The notes below the pieces were generated by a model. That model had not been told where the DNA came from, ran no database searches, and saw only the letters and a program-made list of their open reading frames with translations. Both the position numbers and the translations under genes were made by a program. Positions 21,301 to 31,800 of a stretch of DNA of 64,000 nucleotides are shown here, one piece after another. Every line of letters starts with the position of its first letter. The first letter of the stretch is position 1. The stretch is from Prosopocoilus inquinatus (lineage: Eukaryota > Arthropoda > Insecta > Coleoptera > Lucanidae). The stretch lies in assembly GCA_036172665.1 (NCBI GenBank), contig CM069876.1, forward strand, positions 496,001 to 560,000. The letters are read 5' to 3'.

Positions 21301-23624
21301 TTTTTGGATAAATAGATAAATGTCAATTATTCTTGTTCTATCTAATGAACAATATTCAACAAATTGTAAAAGTAATGCAAATATTTTGTGCTGTAAAAAT
21401 TCATTACAGTGCCGAACATCTGTACCATAATAAACTTTTATTGAATTCTCCGAAAGACGGTTGGGTACAGCCGAAAACAAAAACTAAAATTACTTTAATT
21501 CTTCTTCTTCGACTTTTAATATGTGGATTAGAAGTACGGCGGTGTCGAAAAGTTTTAAGATGAAATGAAATACCCCTGGCCGTAAGAATATCCGTGCTTT
21601 GCAATTATGAACCTTAACAACATTTAGCCGGCTGACCTGCTTTTATGGTACGGCCGGTGGCAAGCCTAATAAATAAATATTGGTTACGGTTTTCAGTAAT
21701 AATAACAGGTATCGTTGGTCCTATGACAATATACATACAATGGCATAATTATCTCTTTCGGTAGTATGTGTTCTGCGTACCATTTCACAACGAAATTAAA
21801 CGAAACTTTCCGACACAAGAAATTGTTCAATACTAAAAGATAATTAGTTCGCAGCTTCTTATACACAGAGAAAAATCAATAGTAAAAAGTAACACAAATT
21901 GTAGTCAGAATAAAGACAGAAATAAATTGTAGCAAATATTAACACAATTGTAGTCAATTTTAGCACAATTGTAGTAAATAGTCCGACAATTGTGCGAATA
22001 TTTGCTACAATTTATTTCCGTCTTCATTCTAACTACAATTTGTGTTACTTTTTACTATTGATTTTTCTCTGTGTACCTGCACACTAAATTGGGATAATAC
22101 ACGGTATTACCGGAAATTTTCCAGAATACCAACATTTTACAAATGTAATAGGATGTAGAGGTATAAAATCCTTCCTGCGCAAGATATTTAAATAGGATTA
22201 ACTATTAGGGACAATATCCTACTTAGTATTAATTTTCATTTTCTTATTAGATGCTTAAATTCCTCAATTTGTTTTTAAATTTCCGGTTTCATGAACAGAA
22301 ATTTGCATCACTTTTAAGAATATTCTTTATCATACGTTTTCATAATAGGACTTTAATTTTAAACTTATTTTAACCTAAGAAAATACATTTGTTTCCCCAT
22401 TCTTAAATTGACTTAACGCTTCCTTTAAGTCTGATTTTGAAAACGGCCATAAGTCTAATTAAAAATTAATGTGTCATTAAAATACTTTGTTACTCATTCG
22501 ATTTATACAGAAAAAATAGTCTTAAAAGTTTTCGACAGTACCACTTACATTTTTTTTACGTAGTGAACATAACAAATAAAATTTACCTTCATTTTCTTAA
22601 TACTTCCAACATTTATTTGAATTTCAAGTAGTTGGGATATTTGAATATTTTTCATCATTCGAATAACCGGTCATTTGAGTATCCGAATATCCAAAAACCG
22701 ATATTATTCGAATATCCGGTTATGCAAATAATTGGATATTCGAATATCCGGTTACGCAAATAATTGGATATTCGAATATCCGATTATCCAAATAATTATA
22801 TATTCGAATATCCGATTATCCAAATAATTGGATATTCAAATAACCGATTATTCGGACAACCGGTTACCCGGATAACCGGTTTTGTTTAAAACCTCGGATA
22901 ATCCAAAACCGATTAACCGTTTATCCAAAAAACCGATTTGGTTGCCAGCACTAGTATAAATGGAATTTAGTTAGAGAATCTTTTTTTAAATATCTTAAAA
23001 TTCAGCGTATGAAAAATTTTCAAACTTCACAGACTCATCTTGAAGAGTACTTTAAAAACCTAACTGGAATTTTGCTGTAAAATAATTAGGGAAGCCAATA
23101 TTCGAGCACCTTTAAATTAACATGAGATTTCCTACGTTGCGTTTCAAAATGCAGCACCCTGTATTTATAAATTTAATAAAAATATATGCATATACTTTTG
23201 TTTCAGTTAAATTACTGGCAAATGAAAATAATGTTTGGTTTATTACCGGTATCTGTAGTAAAAAATATGGTAAATAAGGCTCATGGTACAATCGGCTTCA
23301 GTAGTGTACCTGGTACTGGTTCCTTGACCATTGCAGGAGGGCATAGAATACTTGACTTCATATTTTGGATTCCAAATAAATCGCGAGTTGGTAAGTTCAC
23401 GTATTTTCGTTTGTTCCTTTTTATAAGAAATGGTTCACTTTCTACAAATAAGATTTTGAAATGTTGTAGGTGTAGGAGTATCGATCTACACCTACGAAAA
23501 CAGATTCCAGTTAGCCCTACTGGTGGATGAAAATTCTATCGAAAGCGCTGAAAATGTGCAAAATATACTGGAGGGTGTGTTTAAGAATATTGACCTTCTA
23601 AATGCAGAAACAAAAAGTATGTAA
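18361..23624 (+). CDS. Wax-ester synthase/diacylglycerol O-acyltransferase-like (WSD family), four C-terminal exons
   Basis: Exons: 18361-19407, 20138-20356, 23207-23390, 23470-23624 (stop TAA 23622-23624), giving 534 residues. Phases agree (0, 0, 1) and every junction has GT-AG. The protein transfers acyl groups from acyl-CoA to long-chain alcohols or diacylglycerol, probably at the ER membrane. It has an N-terminal membrane anchor (TLTITTIVLSLVFYVILCG), then LLKGTDAIWSMED. The catalytic HHxxxDG motif is LHHCIGDGLS, in exon 18361-19407. The C-terminal WSD1_C region includes NLENRFSMASLQLPV, IGFSSVPGTGS and GVGVSIYTYENRFQLALLVD. A start codon is missing in the first exon listed: the frame opens after an in-frame TAG at the acceptor, so an upstream exon is needed (candidate 11085-11252). 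Introns are packed with MITEs; one ends 69 bp before the 20138 exon. Substrate is unknown. Confidence 0.85.
19469..20068. mobile_element. MITE, about 600 bp, in acyltransferase intron
   Basis: Inverted ends CTGGGTGTCTCATAACCTAT and (right, reverse-complemented) TGGGTGTCTCACAACGTACG. An ATATA direct repeat flanks both sides (19464-19468 and 20069-20073). No ORF. It lies close upstream of the 20138 exon's acceptor. Confidence 0.65.
21285..21306. repeat. Poly(T) run
   Basis: An uninterrupted T tract of about 20 bases inside the hAT-like element. Confidence 0.6.
21864..22073. mobile_element. Palindromic MITE with TA duplication, third nesting level
   Basis: Ends CACAGAGAAAAATCAATAGT and its complement ACTATTGATTTTTCTCTGTG are separated by near-perfect arms of about 100 bp. 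Both ends are flanked by TA. It sits inside the hAT-like element at 20857-22953. A related end recurs at 35225. Confidence 0.75.
22706..22865. repeat. 32-bp tandem repeat, about five copies
   Basis: Units start at 22706, 22738, 22770, 22802 and 22834, exactly 32 bases apart, each beginning ATTCGAATATCC (the last one degenerate) and containing CAAATAATTGGAT. This is the right sub-terminal array of the hAT-like element. Confidence 0.8.
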
Positions 23625-23740
23625 GCGGAAGTAATATAATCAACTAAAATAGATTACCGTTATTTTAGCAGAGAATAAACAATAAATCCTAAATATTAAC
23701 GTTTTCGACTTCTTTATAGACCTAAACACATTTTTTATTA

Positions 23741-24322
23741 TACATGTGTGTGTTAAGAAATTCGTTTGCCAAATTTCTAGGGCAAGTAAAGGAGGCTAAA
23801 ATAAGACTTTTTGGTTATACAGGGTCACCCAAGTTGCGTGACCTATTAAAAGTTTTCGGGGACAGGAACACCCAAATATTCTGAAAATTAACATTCTGCC
23901 CTAGAAGGAAATGATCTTTCAGATTAAAATATTTTCACTTTTATATCACTTCCGGTTACACCGGAATCGCCATTAACTTTCTTATTTGAAACGGAATGCT
24001 ATACTTTTCATTGCAAATTCTGATTCTACACGTTATTTCAAGTAAAAGTTGTTAAGACTTCCCCACACTTTAATGTAACGGTTTTTGAGATATCTTCGAA
24101 TTTCTGAAAAGAATTATTTCGGTGGTCTTTCATTTAAGAGAATGTATTTAAGTCACTTTCAAATTTCAAGATTCATGTTACCTATCGTTTGAAAGAAGAA
24201 TGTTCAGGCTTTCAAATCACATCCTAGTTATCACTGAAAAATTCACAGGGTGATCAAAATATGGTGTCGAACCTTGTTCTGTCCCAATCTCAGTTTTTGT
24301 AAATGGAACAACACCCTGTATA
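23741..24322 (+). repeat. Dispersed repeat copy 1, ends resembling CAGGGTG/CACCCTG
   Basis: 23741-24046 is closely related to 52757-53058 in reverse orientation. Shared blocks include TTTCTAGGGCAAGTAAAGGA and the ACTTCCGGTTACACCGGAA palindrome region. The right end reads AACACCCTGTATAT. It is probably a non-autonomous DNA element. Confidence 0.6.
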
Positions 24323-26990
24323 TTTTTGTATCATGATAATAATCATGATAAAATAAATAATACAGATTTTCATAAGAAAATTTTATTTAATACTGTTTAC
24401 TCCTTTCGTACTTCTATCTCACTTTCACTAGTGTCAAAAATGAAACAAAAGCACGAAAAGAGTAAATAGAGTGAATGTAGTTGAATAAACGAACGCAGCA
24501 ATAGTAGATTCACATCTTTTCTTATTTATATGTCTAGCATCGATATTATCAATGTTTTCTTTTATTTCCTTTATTATGCAATAAATACCGAAAGTCTACA
24601 TTTTTCAGCATCTTGTTAATTTCTTCTGAGATTTTTACATTACTGGCAGTAGATATCAAAAATAATTGCTGCTTTATTTGTTATATGTGTAATATAATGT
24701 GTATAAGTGTTTTAGTTTTCGTTTTAATTATTTGCCCCCTCTTATTCATGCGACATCCAACATATAAGGACAATATTTATGGTTCATGGGATGAAGCTAT
24801 TGTGGTCAATGCAGACAACATAAATGACTTGGTTTCTTTTTAAAGTATAAATATTGTAAAATAACATCAATGTATTATACAAGTGAAAGTATTGAAAATA
24901 TAATTTATTTCACTGGCACAAATTGAATTAGGCGTTTAATTTTTCGTAGTAGTGCTTCTATCAATCCCTTATCTGATTCTGAATGGCCCTGTAACAGAAA
25001 TAAAAATTAATTTTGATATATTAAATAACTACTTGGTATGTTAGACCACCCATTTCGTCATTCTCGAAAATATAACAAGGATAATATTCATTCACGATCT
25101 TTTGACTGTCAAAGTACGCCATGTCAGAGCGACATTTTTGTTGGTATCCTAACCAAATGGACGTCAGAAAATTGGGTTAGAATTTCATGATTATCGTTCC
25201 TGAAGATCGGAACTCCCGCTAGTAAAATGTTATTAATGATTTAATTTCCTTTTACCTTACCATTACCGGCCATGATAAGTATTTTCCCAAGTCATTAGTG
25301 CAATCGCTATTATAAAATAGGAAGCTTCATAATTTTTGACAATGTCACACTTTGATTGTGCTTTGTCTTCTATCAAATTACATGCACATAACCGAACGGA
25401 AATAAAAACACAGCCTTCTAGAGAGTCAAAATATCGTCAATGCTTTATATACAGTGCATTTTAGGGAATTGTAATCAGGGCTGCGGAGTCAGTACCTAAA
25501 ACCTTCGACTCGACACCGATCTGATTTCAATCGTGACTCCGACTCTTTATAAATGAATACAGAAAATTCACGAGTTATTTTACCGATGCACATGTTTATT
25601 TAAAAAATACTGGCATTCAAAAAATTGGTTAAGAAGGTTTTTTATTCATGGTCCAAATCCGAAAAATGGGTCATGTCTGAATGATTTTATACTTTTGATA
25701 TACTAATCATACTATCACAGACCTTCACAAGTATTTTCTTTTATTGTAACACAATCCTTATTACATAATTATTGACATTTGTAGTTCTATCTAAATACAT
25801 GCACCGTAGGAATTTCAATGCATTTTTCTTTAACTATAAATTCTAGTTTTATGTTATGCGTTAACTAAGACCATTTTTAGTATGTTTTCAAATACACGGT
25901 CTCAATTATCAGACATTATTTAATATCATAGTTTCGATCAAGTCACAGCCAGCTGAATTGATATTGTCATATACGGTCAGTCCAATTCGCCTAAAAATGT
26001 GTTCCAGTAAAGCAAGCCATGGAGTGTGTCAACTATCGCCCTCGAACACTCATTAATTAGATGTTACCAAGGATACCAACGCTTACTTTGACAACTTAAA
26101 TTTCAAGATGAATTGACATCAATCATAACCAAAAAAGTATTTTGACACATTAGGTACTTTCTTTCGGTTACAAAAACGCGGTCCAAACGCGTTTAGATTC
26201 AAAGGCGGATGTCTTTTGCAAACGGATTACCATTCTCCTTGAAAATTCAATCCCGATCGACAATCGCTTTTCCCTTTCGAATCAAACTATTTTTATATTT
26301 CGTTTGGATTGAATGGCAGTCATTTACAGGCGAACTGTCAATCAATAATTCAAATCTGAAGTGTTTTATTGCAGCAACTCCGGAATCCAAATTCAAACTA
26401 ATCGAAACCAGATTCAAACTTTTAAGCTAAAGAAAGCAACTTAGTTTTGCATTTGAGGGAGCCACTTGACACCCGCTTTTCATTTTTTACGAAAACATGT
26501 TTTAATTCTCTTTGGACTGGCTGTATATGTATGACGTATCAAGCTGGTATCAGCTGGCCGTGTAAAAAATGAAGTGATACATTTATTTTGATTCCACAAA
26601 TTTGCAAAACAAGTTGGGACATTTGTTGGCCGCAAACGGCGAATTATTTGAGAATTTGGTGTACTATTCATTATCTTTTAAATAAATAAATATTAGGAGT
26701 ACGAATTATGTTTGAAAATCAGCAAAGCATGACAACTAGAAATTTGCCTGCTTGGTTCACGGCCAGCTAAATTGATATATCATATGCGGCCAAAGTTAGT
26801 ATATGGGAAGTTATCTCATACAATATTGGTCGGATTCGACATTTATCGCATGGGTCTCAGGTATACACCACTCGTCTGAGCTGAAGCTCCATTTAAAATT
26901 ACCTTTAAAATCATCATAATAGTTGCATTGTTATGGTAACGCCACCGACCGTGCATGCGCCGTGGATCCGTGACCAATTAAAATCGCCGT
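24323..26990. other. Gene-poor repeat-rich stretch
   Basis: No gene was recognised. 24613-24843 holds a 76-codon open frame with one hydrophobic segment (CISVLVFVLIICPLLF) after an acceptor-like TTTTTCAG; I cannot assign it. A GGCTGCGGAGTCAG...GACTCCGACTC repeat lies at about 25480-25545. Repeats with CAGCTGAATTGATATTGTCATA (25951), CAGCTAAATTGATATATCATA (26764) and TTTGACAACTTAAATTTCAAGA (26086; cf. 36991) are dispersed fragments. Confidence 0.35.
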
Positions 26991-27289
26991 AGTATGGTCT
27001 GACGTCACCAGAGACCGCACGGACATAAGGTTCTAAATCGACACACTTCGTGTTCGAAACGAAAACCTTTAGTTCTTCATTTTTTGCAATTAAATGCTGA
27101 AATATCTAACCGTAATGTCAAAAGAAAACTCTTTACTTACGATATTTAGTAAGAAAATGGCGAAAATTAATCAAAATTTTAATGAGATTTTTCTCAACGT
27201 GTGTTGCAGCTTATTGAACAATCGCAAGATCAGAAAACAACTTGCTTTCCTTTAATTTCCAAAAATTGATTTTTCAATTTTAGAGTATA

Positions 27290-27345
27290 CAGTATGTCCA
27301 CGGATCGACTTGACAAGAGGAGAAACTTTTTTAATATCAACACAC
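27290..27345 (+). mobile_element. Terminal fragment of the CAGTATGTCC element family
   Basis: TA then CAGTATGTCCACGGATCGAC followed by TTGACAAGAGGAGAAAC matches the left end of the element at 14561. No partner end was recognised nearby. Confidence 0.45.
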
Positions 27346-27435
27346 TACATATTCTCAAAATTTCACATACTAAAACTTAATTTCAGATTTAAATTTTTGG
27401 TGATGAAAACTTCAAAGATTTCAATAAGTTGATAC

Positions 27436-27911
27436 TAACATATACGTTGTTCACAAATTAAAAAATAACCACCTGTTGCATTATGTTGGTATAAAACATA
27501 AGTCCCCTATAGAACATTATCAAAATATGAAGTTGGCAAGGTATTTGAAGTTTCATGTCAAAGTAATTTGTCATCTCAATTTTAATGTTATAGCATTTGT
27601 ATTCATTTTAACAAGTCATTTCAATACAATGGATAATTATAGCTTGTCTGTTATAAAATTCTTCATGAACAATAAGGTAAAAAACATGAATCTGTCATAA
27701 TTATTAAATTTAGAACTATAAATCTGTCCAGAACACATAACCTTGTCATTTATTTCAAACACTACTTGTCAGTTTGACGTATAGCCTTATCGCTCATTTT
27801 AAACACTTGCCAATTTTGTTACCAAATTTTTCTAGGACACTGTTGCCGGTTGCATTTTTCACAAGGCAACACCGCCAGTGGTCTTTTAATTTGTGAACAA
27901 AGTATATGTTA
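27436..27911. mobile_element. MITE, 476 bp
   Basis: Left end TAACATATACGTTGTTCACA and right end (reverse-complemented) TAACATATACTTTGTTCACA continue as AATTAAAA and then CCAC. The internal open frame at 27476-27700 is not protein-like. Confidence 0.65.
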
Positions 27912-28238
27912 AAAAAAATCTCATTGAAATCTTGATTGTCGAAAAATAATAACTTTAGGATTTTGATTATTTCTAAAAACGCTATTTGCTATCTAACTCG
28001 GTATATCTGATAAGCGCAAATTATTGTCGTAAAAAGTTCTCGAAACATCAAAAAGAAAAATTTCTTCCATTTGATACCGTTTTTTTTGCGATCACTGTAT
28101 AAACTTGGATGTGAGTATATCTCGTAACAGAAAGAAAATGTTGCAACTCGGAGTAACCTCATCAAATCCCCATAGATCTTTTTGTTCTTCATTTTTCGTA
28201 AATTGCCACTTCTTTATTTTCGAGAAAAAGGACTAGGG

Positions 28239-28361
28239 CCCAATTTCTTCACCTACGGATAAATTTATCTGCCAGGTAGTATCCTCGGAAACTATTACCG
28301 ATACAATGGTTTCGAAGGGTAACATCTGGCAGATAAATTTATCAGGAAGTGAAGAAATCGG
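28239..28361. mobile_element. Small MITE, about 123 bp
   Basis: CCCAATTTCTTCACCTACGG on the left pairs with the right end, and GATAAATTTATCTGCCAG pairs with CTGGCAGATAAATTTATC. Non-coding. Confidence 0.65.
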
Positions 28362-28492
28362 ACATAGGACAAGGATCTAAACCACCGGATGTAATAACCA
28401 AGGAGCGGATGACCTGAGTTTTTACTTAAAGTTATTCAAACCGTAATTATTATATTAAAATTATTTTTATGAAATCTTGTAAGTAAATTTAT

Positions 28493-28844
28493 TTTATATT
28501 ATATATACATTCATTCAACGACTTATAAGGTCTCGGGCAATGCAAATCGCCTGCATTCGTCATCAATAACCTCAATTCCGCCGCTCACTGATAATAACTA
28601 AATGAAAGGTGGCTATGACTTGCATTTTCATTAAAAAAAATCATTAAAACAATATATTCTCTGCAATTCTGGGTATATTCGAGTTGACGCTCGGCGTACG
28701 CTCAGAGCGAAAGTGTGAGGGAGAGCGACTATATTCACTGTAAGTAAGAATAAGAAAAAGGAACACTCCGACCGTCAACTCGATTTCACCCCATAGCGAT
28801 AAATTCGTGACCTGTTCATGACCTCCCATTGAAAACTTAATTAC
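28493..28844 (-). other. Probable 3' end region of Nup205 (final exon not resolved)
   Basis: After the last confident Nup205 exon the family normally has about 30 more residues ending in an Arg-rich helix. Minus-strand acceptors occur near 28739 and 28604, and an AATAAA on the minus strand lies near 28493. None of the possible joins gave a convincing tail. Confidence 0.3.
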
Positions 28845-31800
28845 CTGAGCGGTTTCTAGGAGCTGGTTGCTAAAACTATCCGTGAAAATTGAAACTAATC
28901 CTTGCTTCAAATTGCTGATGTCATCCGTAGAAACTTTCCACATAGCTTCTGATGCAGATGCCAAAGTCACTGAAACATGTTTTTTACAAGCACATCAAAC
29001 AGATATCTACAAGAATTCCTTACCATCCAAACTGAAAGACGCAGTGGTGTTTAACTGAGTTCGAGGTTTGGAAATGGCTCTCAGCATGTAATAATCTAAA
29101 TGCGCCCAAATGTGATAGAGCGAATTCTCGATTATAAAAGTGCAATATTCTATTTCCTTTTGTTTCTTGCATACCTTACTGTTTACAGACTCATAAGCAT
29201 TTTCTCGCATTAAATTCAAGTCGAAGATCTCTTGATGTTCAGTAACGAATTCTTTTACTTCCAGTGTGTTCATCGTAGGAATTTCATTCAGTTTTCCCTG
29301 GAGAAAATTGAGTGTTACCTTTTCTTTGTGATAATACGCCACCATGCTAATCAATTGTTGTACGATCACTCCCAGAGAAGGCGAATGTTCATTGAAGTTC
29401 TTAAATTGTTTTCCATCGAAACTATTTATCGGATCAGTAAGAGTCGGTTGGAAAATCACACCGACACTGGAGTGATCAATTCCGTGATTTGCAATGAGGT
29501 TTCTAGCATACAACAGCAAGTTGGAAATTATTTCTAAGGTATGCTGCAAACGCTCTGATGTTTGGTACATTGTGTCTTTAGCTGCGGGATCGCACAAGAG
29601 GTCACGAATAATATTATTTGATAAAATAAATTTCGCAAGAAGCGATAACATTAATTTTTGAATTCGGTGCAGGTATGCTCTGTTATCTTGAGGCGCGTTA
29701 ACATTTTCTAGCATAATCACCAAGTCGCTGTTAGCAGTTCTTGCAATTACTGATGTCAAAATAGATAATTCCTTTAGACCCAACGCAGGAAGAGAGGGAT
29801 TTCCCGCCCTCAAAATTAATTCTACCACGTCCAAATGACTGAGCAGAAAATGCATTATTTGCACGACTGCAGATTTATTATCAGTGCCCAAACTGGTTAA
29901 GATTGAATTGCAGATGTGGAGAGACGGTAGCCATATCTGGAGGTATCGATTTTCAACAGGTAAAATAATGCTGTCGATAATATCTTCAATATCTGTCCAC
30001 TGCTTTGAAATTTCTGGATGGTAATCAAAAACTTTCATGTTGCTTAGGCATGACAAAAGGTGTTGCTCTAGCAACAATTCTGCCCCGACTCTCGTAGTTG
30101 CAAGCCTTGCAAGCAGAGACATTTTAGCTTCGTAAATGTAAAGAGGGCGAATATTTTCTGGCACTGGTTCTAAAACGAGTCTTAAGTTGTTATCATTGTC
30201 TAGGATGCTCTCTATAATGTGTTTTAGATAACCACGACCTGACATGTAAGCAATCCAGTTAACGTTACCACTGAGACTTATTATCAAACTAAAGCTGGAC
30301 ATTGCTAACATTCTGCATACTTCTTGACCACCGATGCAGTCATGGCACAAAACCTCTAATAATTTCTCTCCAAATAATGGAAGGACATCTGATGATAACT
30401 CGACTGCACTTTTTCTACTTTGGACTCTCAACTTTGAACTGTCTAACCTGCTCACGTAAAGACTATCTTCTAAAACTGAATTATTATCATAATGACCAAT
30501 TTGTACAAGTTGCAAAAAAGTCACTAAAGACCCATACAAATTAATACGTAATTTCTGTGCAGTAACATCCGCAACTAAAACCCATTCGATGAGATAATTC
30601 AGAATAGTTTTTAGAGAACTTGCATTAGACTCTACGACATCAGGTATACTAATTGTAAAATCAGCTTGAAGAATCTTCTTCTGTTTGCTGGCATAATCAC
30701 GTGACTTTCGGAGATTCTCGAGGAGCAATAAAACCGCACCCGACAAGAAATTACCGATCTCTGGTAACAACAGTACCTTGACCACTTTCTTTAATAAATG
30801 CTCCAAAATAAATATTTCCAATGCTTGTTGTTCATCTGCAGTTAAAATATCATACGGCAAGTACGTAATAAGGACTTCGACGACTTGTCTCCATGAATCC
30901 ACAAATCTGACCATGCTCGAGACACTCTGGCGAGAGTTGTTAACATTCAACGCATGCATCAAGACTTTCTGAATTTCTTGTAAAATTGCCTGACGCTGTC
31001 CTATAGCTGTAGTTCCCTGAATTGAACCTAGTTCATCAATTAAAATCTGATGTAATTTTTTTACGTTAATCAATTTTAGGGGTCCATCAGTTTGGCAGTT
31101 GTTCAAGAGCGTATTCAACACAGAATTATCGAAAAATTCCCAACGCGGAGTGACGATTTCCTTCACATTAAAATCAAACTGTGTTATCAACTGCACAAGC
31201 AAGTTTTCAGACTTCTTGCTTTCTTGGAGAACGTTATACACAGATGTCGTCTCATTGGCATGTACTGTATTTCCCACGGGCATTAATGTGAATGGATCAA
31301 CATTTAGGATAGAATCTTGAGATGGCAAGCCGACTAGTAATTTAATTAGCTGTTTTACGTAATTAATCTGTTTTGACGAGCAAGAAACTTTCAATTCGAT
31401 AGCCAACATCATCAAAATTGAAGACAGCTGATTCAATTCGTGTACTCCTTCGTTGATGTTGTTAAAACAAGCACTCACGTGTTCTTTAAAAAAATTGTTC
31501 TGCATTCTCAATAATTTTAGAGTTGGACCAGATGTCTTGCTTCCTGCGCATAATAAATAAAGCAGATGATGTGTTGATTCTAGCAATGAAGGTTTTACTG
31601 TATAGATAGCGTGTATTTTTGATTTCAGTATTCCAAAAATTGAGTGAATGCAAGTCCTAGGAAAATCTAAAATGCCGGGTATTTGAAACAACGTGGTGCT
31701 GACATCTCTTTTCACATCAAATCCTAACAGAAAGTGTGATAAGTTCGGTGGTTTATATGGCAAGCATTGTTTCAACAAGGAGATAATGGATTCTTTGATT

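Larger units (their letters stand above)
20857..22953. mobile_element. hAT-like non-autonomous element nested in the outer element
   Basis: Terminal repeats TAGTGCTGGCAA (left) and TTGCCAGCACTA (right) are flanked by a perfect 8-bp duplication GTATAAAT (20849-20856 and 22954-22961). An 8-bp duplication is the hAT hallmark. Both sub-terminal regions carry many copies of ACCGGTTAT/ATTCGGATAT-type motifs, likely transposase-binding arrays. No transposase ORF was found. Confidence 0.75.
20490..23161. mobile_element. Outer inverted-repeat element, split by a later hAT-like insertion
   Basis: Termini CAGGGTGCTGCGTTTTGAAA and (right, reverse-complemented) CAGGGTGCTGCATTTTGAAA are followed by about 200 bp of imperfect complementarity. 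The arms are 20490-20700 and 22962-23161. The original element was roughly 570 bp. It has no coding sequence and lies wholly inside an acyltransferase intron. Confidence 0.65.

Noticed and set aside
24613..24843. 76-codon open frame with one hydrophobic segment
   Set aside because: No family recognised, the acceptor upstream is weak, and no exon joins it in phase. Mentioned only as an orphan frame.
27476..27700. 74-codon open frame
   Set aside because: It lies inside the MITE at 27436-27911.
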